Shown here piece after piece: positions 1 to 14,700 of a DNA stretch of 21,603 nt. A program made the translations under genes and the position numbers. Under the pieces are notes generated by a model. That model made no database searches. It was given only the letters and a program-made list of their open reading frames with translations, and had not been told where the DNA came from. Positions within the stretch are counted from its first letter, which is position 1. Each line of letters begins with the position of its first letter. The stretch comes from Haplosporangium gracile (taxonomy: Eukaryota > Mortierellomycota > Mortierellomycetes > Mortierellales > Mortierellaceae): positions 8,672 through 30,274 of the forward strand of contig JAAAUF010000505.1 of NCBI GenBank assembly GCA_015499985.1. Direction: 5' to 3'.

Positions 1-1265
1 GCTGATGCAGCTAAGACAAGAGCGGAATTACAATCAGCGCAACTTATCTCTGGTAAGAATGCGCGTATATTGTTGCGCGCATGGCACGTCTATGTAGTCA
101 CTGGCTAACTCCCCCGGCCTCTCTCTGTGATAGATATGGGGGCATTCAAGGCGGCGAACCCAGGTTGTACTATTGGGGACTTCGTCCGGTGGCACTCCCC
201 TAAGGACTGGGATGAAAAGAAGGGCCACATGAGTGCTCGCATGGCTGACAGCGGCAACTTTTGGCAGGAACTCTGGGAGGTGAGTAGCCTTTCTCTTAGG
301 ACATTGTATCTTTTTTGAGGTAAAAAAACAAGCATGTTCTGATCGTGGGATGTTATGTCTGCAAACTTTTAGAAAGCGGAAGCACTCCCAGCCAGCAAGC
401 AAAAGCCACTGTTCGATCACCACTATCAAGCAGAAAAGGCCTTGTCTTATTTGAAGGGCCTTTCGGGCAGCCAGATCTTTGTCCAGTAAGCTTTCTTCTT
501 CAATGTCGGCGGGTGGATTGTCGATGAGATGTGAACCTGATTTGGACTTTGACATCTTTTGTATCTGTTTTCTTTGTAGGTTGCTGCCATCAATATGTTT
601 GCTCGCGTATGACGCACTTACCTCGCACCCAGTCTCGACGGTCAGCTCACTGGCAGCCAAAGCCATCCAGGAACTTGCGCAAGTGTTGACTGATTTTCCA
701 TGGGACGAGCTTTCGGCGTCTGAGAAAAGTCTGGATTTGAAACCAGTCATTGCAAAGTTCAAACAGGTCGAACAGACTGTTGGCCATGTTGTTTCGCTTC
801 TTCGAAAGGTATTTGACAGCTGTTGTATTAACTCATGAAGACATGTCGACTTTTTGGCACCAATGGCATGTTGCTTTTTTTTTTTCCTAAACAAGAATGT
901 GATGCTTCACGATTTTGTTGTAGTTCCCGGAGCAATTCAACTTAGTGGAGCGGATATTGAAGGACTCTGAATCGGTTGTGGAGGACGGCACCGAACGCGA
1001 CTGTGTCTTTACCTTGTTTTCTGCGGGTGGATTCACAAAGACCGTATTTCCAAAGCCTACTTGTCGCGAGTTTGTAATGGAAACGTTTGACCCGGTGTCC
1101 TCGCCATCGTCGTCTTTTGTTGGCGCTCCCGGACCTACGTTTGTGACGCCGGATGATTTGACGGGATGGGATGCACGGTCGCTTCAGAGACGCATGTATG
1201 CGTGCTACAAGGACTCTGAGGTCCGGATTGTGGAAGCTATTGCCAAAGACGGGATGTTTATGTAG
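1..1265 (+). CDS. RAB3GAP1: Rab3 GTPase-activating protein catalytic subunit, C-terminal part (5' end outside window)
   Basis: Exons as read: <1-52, 134-279, 373-485, 580-808, 924-1265 (TAG stop). They total 882 nt, 293 residues, with phases agreeing at all junctions. Seen: an LISDMGAFKAANPGC segment, FVRWHSPKDW, then SARM at about residues 51-54, followed by KQKPLFD...AEKALSYLKGL and a C-terminal QRRMYACY...DGMF block. These are the hallmark blocks of the C-terminal half of Rab3GAP1. Known for the family: with RAB3GAP2 the subunit forms a heterodimer that acts as GAP for Rab3 and GEF for Rab18, linked to ER, lipid droplets and autophagy. By my recollection the catalytic Arg728 of the human protein lies in the LSARM motif; the matching Arg is present here (codon 238-240). 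The human protein is about 980 residues, so roughly the last third is in the window. Frame before base 1 is assumed. No AATAAA is seen close behind the stop. Confidence 0.93.
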
Positions 1266-1622
1266 GAGGTCTGTCGTTTTAATGGTGCGTTTGAAGTAAA
1301 CATTCATTGAAGCATGTTACATTTCTACAGGGCGTGTTATGAGAAGAGGAATGTGGCAACTGTGCTCACAGCGACGCCACCAACGCGTTGCGCCTATCAT
1401 CAAGAAATAGCAAGAGGGCGTGTTAGTCTCAGGTTAAAGGAACCTCTAATTCACGGCAGCCACAAACAGGCAAACAGAAAAAAATCAACGCTTAAGCAAA
1501 CGTACAGTACATAAGTTCACTTCTTCGTGAGTTCCATTATGACATGCACCGCAAGCGGTGATGCTGGAGATAGAGCAGGCTTTGAACCGTTGAAGTTTGC
1601 AGAGCTATCAAAATGAGTAGCG

Positions 1623-1636
1623 AGACCATATGGTCT
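1623..1636. repeat. perfect 14-bp palindrome AGACCATATGGTCT
   Basis: The sequence equals its own reverse complement over 14 bases with an NdeI-like CATATG centre. It sits in the gene-free stretch behind the Rab3GAP gene. It could be a dimeric protein site or chance; no function is assigned. Confidence 0.5.
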
Positions 1637-2179
1637 GCTGGGTGGGAGTAAGGATACCGAATCAAGTCGAATTTAGCTAGCAACAACGGAAAAAACATGA
1701 AAAAGTAAAGAGAGAATAGTGGGGCTCGAGGAGACAATGAACCAGCGGTGCCAACCTTTGAAACTGATTAAGGAACGGAGCAAACAACTGAAGGGTATTT
1801 ACAACATGGGATGTAAAAGGGACTTCTTGATCTGGGTGTAACAGTAGGGATAGTTCTTATGAAACGGCCATCTGGGTCGAAAGGGTAATCCTGTCCTGAC
1901 CACATGATGTTGGACACTGGGATGAGAGTAAAAAAAAAAAAAAGCGATGTTTAAGGTGTGATGTGTTGAAGAAGATGCTGGTATTGTGGCAGGAATACGA
2001 GAGTGTAAGGAAAGCAAGACAGAAAGTGTAGTAAGGGTGTCAATAAGAGAAGGACGAAGGGGAAGGGTGGAAGGAGAAAGCAAGAGGAGAAGGAAGCTTA
2101 TAGGGATGTGCCTACTTGTGTTCTTGGAGTGGCTGGGAAAGGTAAAGAAAGAAGAAAGAGAGAAAGAAGGAATGAAAGT

Positions 2180-2241
2180 GAGAAAGAAGGAAGGAAAGAA
2201 AGAAGGAGGAAAGAAAAAAGGAAAGAAAGAAAAGAAAAAGG
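2180..2241 (+). repeat. uninterrupted 62-nt polypurine (GAAA/GGAA) tract
   Basis: Every base from 2180 to 2241 is A or G, made of irregular GAAAG, GAAGG and GGAGG units. A purine-rich zone with few interruptions extends upstream to about 2030. Such polypurine/polypyrimidine tracts can form triplex DNA. It lies between two convergent transcription units, so it may lie in a 3' UTR or terminator region. Confidence 0.85.
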
Positions 2242-2395
2242 TAAGACAAGTAGCTTTCTATGCCATGTGTTCACATGAAAACACGTATACACTGTTTTGC
2301 TTAACTGATCCGCGCAGAGAACGCCGTACATAGTTTGTTCAACACCGGAGACAAAACCTAGGTAGTGCCTAGAGATTTTCCATGACGAATGATCA

Positions 2396-2427
2396 ATTAC
2401 TCGATTACTCGATTACTCGATTACTCC
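2396..2427 (+). repeat. tandem repeat, four copies of ATTACTCG
   Basis: Four head-to-tail 8-bp units occupy 2396-2403, 2404-2411, 2412-2419 and 2420-2427. The last copy ends in C instead of G. This is a short minisatellite in non-coding DNA. Confidence 0.85.
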
Positions 2428-2912
2428 TGAGAAGGCGGAAAGAAGAGGAAAAGATCTTTACGCGCCTCTCCAGAAGCAACAAAAAACGCGTTTGGGTTTG
2501 GGTTTTGTTTCTCTTCATTCCACTCTTCCTCTCTGACACTCTTTTATATACGGAAAAGACATACGTCTACAAGAAGGGTAAATCAAGAGTCTTGAAATAA
2601 GAATGGCGGACATTCCTGACTCTCAAAGTTCTTATCCTTGACGACCATGGTTCCTGTACTTGGGATTCGACGAGGGTTGGTTCTAAAAGAGTAAAGGAGG
2701 TAGAGTGGAGTTGAATTTCCACATGGGCGCAAGGGCCTTTTGTACCCCAGAATGTGATGTCATAAATAAATAGTCACATTCCTCGAAACACTCCCCTGAA
2801 CGGTTGTCCTTTTTCACAAACGAAGAAATAGATGCTTTGTTTGATATCGTGGTTTACTTGTGTGTATTATACATGTACGATTAGCTAGTTATCGATTAGG
2901 AGCTTCGAGTTA

Positions 2913-8110
<5,198 letters not shown>

Positions 8111-8426
8111 TCGATCCTGCGTTGGAGTGTCGCGTTCAGATGGATGTGATTCAGGTGCCTTGGGTACTGACAGTAAAGAGGTTTTATTGCGTTTTTGTTT
8201 CCACCGTTTACTCGTGTCCTCTTGACAAGAGGGGATGTCTTTGGGGGCAACTTGTCTCGCTGCTCATCTAACAAGGATGCTGAAAAGTCACGTGGATGAT
8301 CTCCTTCCTCCAAGCCACTTTTTCTTTCTATTCACAGATCTGTCGCCGAACAAAAAAAAGCCAAAAAGTACAACTGCGCCCAAAGTACTCACCCCTAATT
8401 GCATTCTTGTATTGGTCATACGTTCG

Positions 8427-8432
8427 TTTATT
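8427..8432 (-). terminator. AATAAA poly(A) signal of the S1/P1 nuclease gene
   Basis: AATAAA on the minus strand lies about 80 nt past the nuclease stop codon (8514-8512). It falls just upstream of the KAT6-like gene, which runs in the same direction, so the two transcription units are very closely spaced. It argues against a KAT6 first exon at 8419. Confidence 0.6.
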
Positions 8433-8511
8433 GAAAGGGTGTAGATATGTAAAAAAAAAAAAGAAAAATGGCACAATATTAACATGGAACGACAGTGCCA
8501 CTCGCGTTCGC

Positions 8512-9896
8512 TTATCCCTGCTTGACGATTCGCAGGTTGTGTGGCACATCGACGATGGTCTCGTCCTTGAGCTCCTCTCTCGATGGGTTCCTGTAGTGTG
8601 AGACTGGGGGGTCGTAGATCTCGTTGAGGATAGCGGCCATGCGAACACCGCTCATCGCAATCAGCTTCTGGACCAGGTAGTTATTCTTCTCGCCTGTGAC
8701 TCCCTCAAAATACTCGCCAGAGTAGTCGCGCATGGAGTCATAGTCCTTCCAGACAAACCTGCAGTCCAGCTGGTTCATCTCTCTCGCCCACTCCATAGGA
8801 CACAGTTTGGTGATCAGCTTGGTGGATTCGGACCATGGGTTATCGCCCTGGTTCTTCTCGGGGGTGCAGTAGGTCCAGTTGCTTGCCTCAGGTAGCCAGA
8901 CATCGTTGGTCATGTCGACCATGTTATCCAGATATGCCTTAGGGTTGTTGTCGAATCTGTCCTTGATATCTTTCTGTAAAGATGTAAACGTGATATAGTA
9001 AGCATGTGTATGTGTATGTGTATGTATATGTGTATGTGTATGTGGTGTGATGTGATGTGAGTGACCAGTGATATTAATTTCAAAACAGACGAAAAAACAC
9101 GGATCGGATTGCAAGGGGACTTACCAAGATCAGCTGTCCATCCCAGATGCGGTGAAGGCTCGTCTTGGCTCTGCCCCACTTGGCTGGCGCATTATTACCG
9201 CCGCGTTCCTTCCCAGAGGCATGAAGGGGCTGATGAACGTCGCCCATAAAGTGGACAAAGAACCGCAATGCATCCTCCCGGGTCGACTTGTCTTCAGGAG
9301 TGATGGGCTCAGCAAGCTTGTATTGCAACAGCTGCGATGTCATGTTGAAGAGACCATTGACGACATCGTGTCCCGAGTACGCATACTCAAACTTGCAGCT
9401 CTCCGGAGGGTTGTCTCCTGGCGTATTGACATAATGGAAAATAGAAGCCCATCTAATATAAAAGTTGTGAATATTAGGTCTAGTCAAGGTCTCATTCCCT
9501 ATCTACTTCGCTTTTTTGTTACGTCGCCCGTGTATGTGTGGAGTGCGGTGAGTTACCTGTACTTGGCCTGGCCTTTGATGGTGTCGGGCCATGGTGCCGC
9601 TTTGGAGAGAAGACCATCGTAATAAGGCGACAGGATTCCCTTGACCTGCCGTGCTGTCTCTGGTGTCAAGAAGAGTTGTGCAACCTGACCAGTCAACGTG
9701 TGGCCTGAACATAGTAGAGGAACAAAGCAAAGAAGTGATTAGGAATTGTTCGCACGCTGGTGGAATATGCAGGGCAAGCAGTAACGTTGTAAAATGCGCA
9801 TGTGGCGTGCATACCCAAGATGCCATATCCATGGACACTGTTGACGCTGAGCAGCGAGAGACACGATGCTGCAATCAAGGTTGAGGAAAAGCGCAT
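8512..9896 (-). CDS. secreted S1/P1-type zinc-dependent nuclease
   Basis: Exons (minus): 9896-9815, 9704-9557, 9452-9125, 8973-8512. That is 1020 nt, 339 residues. Residues 1-23 form a signal peptide with hydrophobic core LIAASCLSLLS and likely cleavage after VHG, so the protein is secreted or enters the vacuole. The S1/P1 family cuts single-stranded DNA and RNA and removes 3' phosphates with a three-zinc cluster. Ligands seen, in mature numbering: Tyr1, His6 (GH), Asp45 (PWPD), His60 (FHY), His121, Asp125 and His131 (HFMGDVHQPLH), His154 and Asp158 (LHRIWD). Spacing matches P1 nuclease (1, 6, 45, 60, 116, 120, 126, 149, 153 from memory) with one five-residue insertion. The odd point is Tyr where the family has Trp1. 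Asn-X-Ser/Thr sites (NMTS, NWTY) suggest glycosylation. Likely used in nucleic acid scavenging. Confidence 0.95.
9003..9058. repeat. TG/TATG microsatellite in intron 3 of the nuclease gene
   Basis: This is an imperfect run of TGTATG, TATG and TGATG units on the plus strand (CA-rich on the coding strand). It lies wholly inside the intron 9124-8974 and so does not affect the protein. It is a likely length polymorphism. Confidence 0.85.
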
Positions 9897-10571
9897 TGTT
9901 GTCAAGTGTGTAAAGTCTGCTTGGGCGTGTCGTGGTTGCTCCTTTTTGTCTTTTAGGTGAAGGTGTGAGTATTGGTGTGAATGAAAAGCGAGAAGTGAAG
10001 AGTGGAGTGTGGAGTGTGGAGAGTGAGGAGTGGTGGTGTAGAAGCGGAGGAGAAGAGGTGTGTGGGGCAAAAGTGGAGAGGGCGGCTATTCGAATGAGAC
10101 GGGCGGTGAATGTAGATGGGTTTGTGAAGAATGAGAAGAAGACTAAAACTAAAAAGAAAGAAAAGAGAGAAAAAAGAAAAGGGGGAAAAAATGAGCAGCA
10201 GAGGGAAGGAGTCAGGCGGAAGAGAAACATTAGCGAGGGGCAAGCAAGTCATTCATGAAAGGTTATCTCTCTCCTTATTACTAACATCCCATTAGCCGCA
10301 CTCCATTAGCATACAAAACACACTTTCAACCTCACGTTTTCCGGCTCTGAAACTTCCTTCCTTCCCTCAGAGTGTGCAACAGCACAAACAACTTTCAAGC
10401 CTGGACTCAAAATCATTTCGATGCAATGCGGACCCTCAAATCGGTCAGCGTATCACCATCACGTTGAAACGTTGCAGAATCCTGTAGGCGCACTCAAAAA
10501 AAACAAAATCATAAAGTAATAGGCGCCATAACGTATAAAAAACCCCCCCCCCCCCCCCCCCAATACATATC
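9897..10571. promoter_or_regulatory. promoter and 5' leader of the nuclease gene, plus 3' end of the NME6-like gene
   Basis: There is no coding sequence. On the minus strand the 250 nt before the nuclease ATG are strongly pyrimidine-rich (CT-rich blocks and CACTCCACACTC-like units at about 9985-10080; TTTTCTTTCTTTTT at about 10130-10190), typical of fungal CT-rich promoters and leaders. I cannot place a TATA box with confidence. The far end (10543-10577) holds the poly(A) signal and G run of the neighbouring gene. Confidence 0.45.
10543..10561. repeat. 19-nt C homopolymer (G run on the transcribed minus strand)
   Basis: Nineteen consecutive C on the plus strand follow a run of A (10536-10542). 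On the minus strand, in the direction of the NME6-like gene, this reads as G19 starting 10 nt past its AATAAA signal (10577-10572). It may act as a G-rich downstream element or pause site, or form G-quadruplex structure. Exact length in one assembly may be unreliable. Confidence 0.9.
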
Positions 10572-10577
10572 TTTATT
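10572..10577 (-). terminator. AATAAA poly(A) signal of the NME6-like gene
   Basis: AATAAA on the minus strand lies 88 nt past the stop codon (10667-10665), within GTCAATAAAGATATG. It is directly followed by the G19 run. Confidence 0.65.
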
Positions 10578-10664
10578 GACTTGGCCTGGACGTGCCATTG
10601 GATTAACGTCGAAAGGTTGCTGTCCATTCCTATCAATGGAAGTATCGCACTACTTTTGTTCGCA

Positions 10665-11507
10665 CTACTTTTGTTGTTCCTTTTGGTCCTTCTCCCACTT
10701 CTCAATGTCAAACTCGGGAAAAAAGTATCCAATCTCCTTCGTTGCTGTATCGACCGCGTCTGCAAATAGCAATAAGAATTGAAAAGTTACAGGAAAAAAA
10801 GAAAAAAAGAGCGGTTGGAGAGTTAGGTCACCAATTATTGTTATTCGACTTGTGGTATTTTTTTTTCTATGGAACAACCAACATTGTCATACGATCTGTC
10901 ATCTGTCATAGAATGCGTGTCAGTGTATCCTTTACCTGAGCCGTGGAATGAGTTCCTAGTATCAGTCATCCCATACAGTGATCGAAGGGTATCAGGGGCA
11001 TTGATTCGGGCACTATCGTCAAACCATCGGAAAAGACATAGATCAGATCAACGTCTCGTAACATTGTCATAGATCCAGATCACTATGGTCACACTCACTT
11101 ACCGCGGAGGGTGTGTAGGTCCAATCAGAGCTCTCCAGCCAAGGATAGCATCGGGCTTCTCTAGAATCAACGCATGGAAATGCCCACTTCAAGAAAACAC
11201 CAAATCGTAAAAGGGTCAGCGATCTATAGAACTGATGGCAGCGCATAATATCCTGCTAATTATGTATCACACTCTTTAGCTATTACCTGGTCATGTAGCC
11301 ACATAACCGCTCAAAAAAAAACTTCCCGCGGTGTTCGCCGTAGAAGGCCTCGGCATCGCTCTTTGACCACAGTAGGGTCTTGTGGGCGATAATGTTGAAG
11401 TCGTTCTGCTGAATGTGAGAAAAAACCTTGCTGACCTTGGTGCTGTTTGCAGTCAGGTCTGGCTTGAGTAATGCCAAGGTCAGCTGTGTCAATGGGCGAG
11501 GTGGCAT
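10665..11507 (-). CDS. NME6: NME6-type nucleoside diphosphate kinase
   Basis: Exons (minus): 11507-11287, 11186-11103, 11012-10936, 10759-10665. That is 477 nt, 158 residues, all phases consistent. NDP kinases move the gamma phosphate from an NTP to an NDP through a phospho-histidine. Seen: LTLALLKPD (nucleotide-binding Lys15 region), LLWSKSDAEAFYGEH, RGKFFFERLCGYMTSG, a PDAILGWRALIGPT block, RARINAPDTLRSLYG, then MTDTRNSFHGSD with catalytic His125. The LLW...FYxEH pattern, the LIGPT spacing and the C-terminal EIGYFFPEF...W fit group II NME6 better than the small group I enzymes; human NME6 is about 190 residues. Human NME6 is mitochondrial and binds RCC1L; no clear targeting peptide is seen here. 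Odd: after HGSD the family usually has Ser (HGSDS), here Ala. It is divergent from the FIRRM-like gene, 225 bp away. Confidence 0.9.
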
Positions 11508-11732
11508 AGTTATGAATGAGAGAGGGGTGTGAAGACGGAGATCGAGGTCAACATACTTGCACACAAGCTAGGGAATGTCCTGGATTTCGGGACTGCCTTT
11601 CTAGAAATTGATGGCAACGAAGCGCAAACACCCAAGACGTGGGTCTGGGACAAGCGGTGAAAACACAACTTTTCCTTCCATCCTTCTCCTTCACTCGCTC
11701 CGTCCACAATCACGTCAACAACGACCACGGCC
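11508..11732. promoter_or_regulatory. shared divergent promoter between NME6-like and FIRRM-like genes
   Basis: Only 225 bp separate the two start codons, which point away from each other, so the genes must share or interleave regulatory DNA. Seen: the palindrome TTTCTAGAAA (11598-11607), which contains TTCnnGAA, the core of a heat-shock element, and a CT-rich stretch (about 11665-11700) next to the plus-strand gene, as usual for fungal transcription starts. No clear TATA or CCAAT box. Confidence 0.6.
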
Positions 11733-14700
11733 ATGGAACAGGACAGGACCCACAGCGCACCGCAAAAATCTGCCCTCTCGCCACTACTCTCCGACTTCTT
11801 GGGCCTCATTCGATCCAACAGCAACCCATCACGAAGTGACTCTTCTGTCGTTGACAGTTTGGTGGCGTTTCGGCAAAACACTCAAGCGCCACTTTCACTC
11901 CAAGACCTGACTATCGCCTTTCGAAAGTCGCTACTTTGTAAGAACGCTGTCGTTAATGCTCTATCCTTTCCATTTACTGGCGTGCATTCATCGTAACCGA
12001 CTTTTTATTTTTCTCGATTTGCTTAGATGCCCGTCCGTCAGCTCTGCACACCAAGGTCTTCGTGACGGACTGGCTGTCTGATTTGGTCAAGAGCTCCAGT
12101 CACACAAAAGCGCCTACATCAGTCATTCAGGAACTAGCAAAGGTATATCATCTGTCAATCATGGATTGGCCAAGCATCTGCTTTTTTTTCGAAAACTTAT
12201 AAAGCTGGCTCTCTTACCCTAGGTGTCGGACCAGCTCAATCTCAGCCGCCAGGAGACAGAGGAATGGATGCCGGTAAGGACAACGATACACCAACGTTGA
12301 AAAGTGAACGATTTCATTTGATTAACCACCGGCCAACTCATCATCTTATCGCCTCTGCTTTAGCTTCTTATCAGTCTTTGTAATCTCACGGACTCTTGCT
12401 TGGGAGTTGTTCGAGGATTAACTCAGTCGGCACTGGCATCATTCGTTGAGGATCAAGCCTGCATTATGCTGGCATCCATTATTCTGGAAACGGGCACGCG
12501 AGTTTTTCGGGTAAAAGATTCAAGGCCTACGTTAGATTATCATGACTCTATTAGGGTATGATCTGTACTCATCCTGCATCCCTCTTTGTTATTGCAGCAC
12601 CTCGATAGGAGTCAAGTTAAAAGGGCACGATCAGAAGGATACATGACGTGGAATCAGCGAACACTAGATATGACAAAGTCGTTTATGGAATTCACAGAGC
12701 AGGTGCTTCAAATCAACGGCGTCAAGGAACATGCTAGCGACATGGTCATTGCTGGTAAGATTGCGGAGCAAATTGTTTGTGCCGTGGATCGAGCCCTATG
12801 GTGAAATATCTAACCTACAAGGCAGTCTGCAACATGCTTCTTAGATATGCAGAGGATGCACGATCAGAGTACGTCTATCTGAACATAACTTTCAAATCGA
12901 TTGTGCTGCTGGTACCCAATTGTGTGGAAACCCGGAACATTCGTCTCGAGGTAATCAAACAAGGAAGACTTCAGCTCTAGCCTTCGTTCTCAGTATCCAA
13001 TTGTAGTATTCATTTGCAATTCTCTGTTAACACTACCTGTCGTTCAATTACAGAAATTGGCGGTTGTTCGCCTTCTTTGTGATGGAGTTCATGGAACCAT
13101 TATGGATGTCTATCGTACATGCGTTGACAACACAAAGGTGATCGACGGCTTCTTTAAGCGTCGATGGACTCTGGCGCGATTCTACATGGCCCACTTCAAG
13201 ATGCTAGTGAGCTCGCTCTTCAAAGACATATGCTCAATAGGAGATGAAGCCGCAGCCTGCCGAGGTCTATTACGCTACCTCCTGTTTTTTTTACGAGGGT
13301 GAGTTCATAATCTGCCACTTCTGGCATCCATGGATACATATTGGAACGCATTAGATATGGAAACTTATTAAGCTTTTTTGTATCTTAGACGTGTTTGCTC
13401 GAATGGGGTGATCAGGAAAAAGCACCCAGAGATCCAGTCGGAAATGATGAAGTTTGTCAACGTGGTAGAGGAAGTAATCGTTGCAGGAATCTTTTCGTCT
13501 CAGGCAGCACTCGATGAGGACAAATGCGCGACGCTTCAAGAGTTTTCCACCTCACCCGGACCTCGCGCAGTTTTCGATAATTCAGACACCTTGACGGAAC
13601 AAGAATGGATTCTAGGCCGCCTTTACTTTCTCCTCAAAACAATTACGTTGTTTGACGAGTTTTCTCCTTCGCTCCAACTTCAGCTTTATCCAATTGAAAA
13701 GAATTCAAACTATGGCTCGCCTTTCACCAGGATAGTCGAGTCATTCCGGGCCTTGGACTTGCAAGAGTTCCTTCCCATGGCGATCCAGGACGCTGATCAA
13801 GACTATGGCGATGTTTACACTCGAACGTTAACGGAACTCGTTACGTTTGCGCATTTGATCGAGGCAAGACAGTTCGCAAAGCTACAGATCGATATGATAG
13901 GACTGGTGCTTGGTCCAACAGAACTACTGTCGCTTCTGGCGGTCGATTGGTGGACTTGTATCTCGGCGCGATTTGGACAAAGTTTTACTACCAGTCAGGT
14001 CGTTGTGCTCATGGAGTTGGTATGTTTTTCACGCGCTGCTTGTTAGCGCATTGTTGGCTAATGGTGTTTAAAGAAAGCCTGAAAATCAAATTAGTGTATT
14101 AATATTTGTATTTGTGAAGCTCTCCACCTTGCCTATCGGACGATCAAGTCGAAAGGTGCGACTGCTCCTTTGCAGCATGCTTCCTCTGCTCGACGAGTCC
14201 TCTCAGGTACTAAGACTGTCCATTAGAAGCACTTAGATGTGTTTTTGTTGATCAATAGTTCTTGTACTAATTATCAGTTGCTCTTCTTCTTGGACAATGT
14301 AGGCAAACGTCGTTAGTAGCCTGATGATGCTTTTGGACCGGATGGCAGACAACGAACAATTGACACTACTCAGTTGCTTCCCCTACGAGTGTCTTGGTGA
14401 ATCGGTATGGACGGACGGTGCAAATCCGTAGACCAGACGTCTATCGTTATTAGTGTTTTCTTGTACTAATCTTGTGTTTTCTTTAACAATAGAGTATAGG
14501 CCTACTTGTCGCGAAGTGCGCTAATGGGTGGGAAAATGCCTACCGGCTCTTGAGTGACGAAAGACTTGTCCTAGAGGCTTTTTACACGCTGGTAAGAGAA
14601 CAGTGCTTATTGAGTTGCTCTGTGATTGTACTTTGTTCGTCATCCCTATCAAGTGCTGACCCCCTTCGTCGTACTATGTGATAGCCACAATACGTTACAT

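Larger units (their letters stand above)
1266..2912. other. gene-free intergenic region between convergent genes
   Basis: This lies between the stop of the Rab3GAP gene (+) and the stop of the KAT6-like gene (-), so it holds both 3' ends. I see no coding potential: the open frames are short, lack family resemblance and have no splice logic. It contains a perfect 14-bp palindrome (1623-1636), a small hairpin CACCGC/GCGGTG (about 1547-1560), a long polypurine stretch (about 2030-2241) and a four-copy 8-bp repeat (2396-2427). An AATAAA at about 2763-2769 on the plus strand has no plus-strand gene to serve. Confidence 0.6.

Noticed and set aside
1547..1560. CACCGC/GCGGTG hairpin as an RNA gene or terminator
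   Set aside because: The loop is only two bases and there is no surrounding fold, tRNA box or T run. Probably chance.
1799..2333. Open frames on both strands in the purine-rich intergenic region
   Set aside because: Their composition comes from the GA-rich repeat (Lys/Arg/Glu one way, Phe/Leu/Ser the other). No domain and no exon structure.
8393..8419. Possible first exon of the KAT6-like gene (ATG at 8419, donor GTGAGT at 8392)
   Set aside because: It ends in phase 0. The good-looking acceptors downstream then give stop codons or the wrong frame; only a poor AG at CAAGAG before GACACGAG would fit. It also lies just past the nuclease poly(A) signal.
9932..10258. Open frames on both strands in the nuclease upstream region
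   Set aside because: They follow from the CT-rich leader; composition is biased and no product is recognisable.
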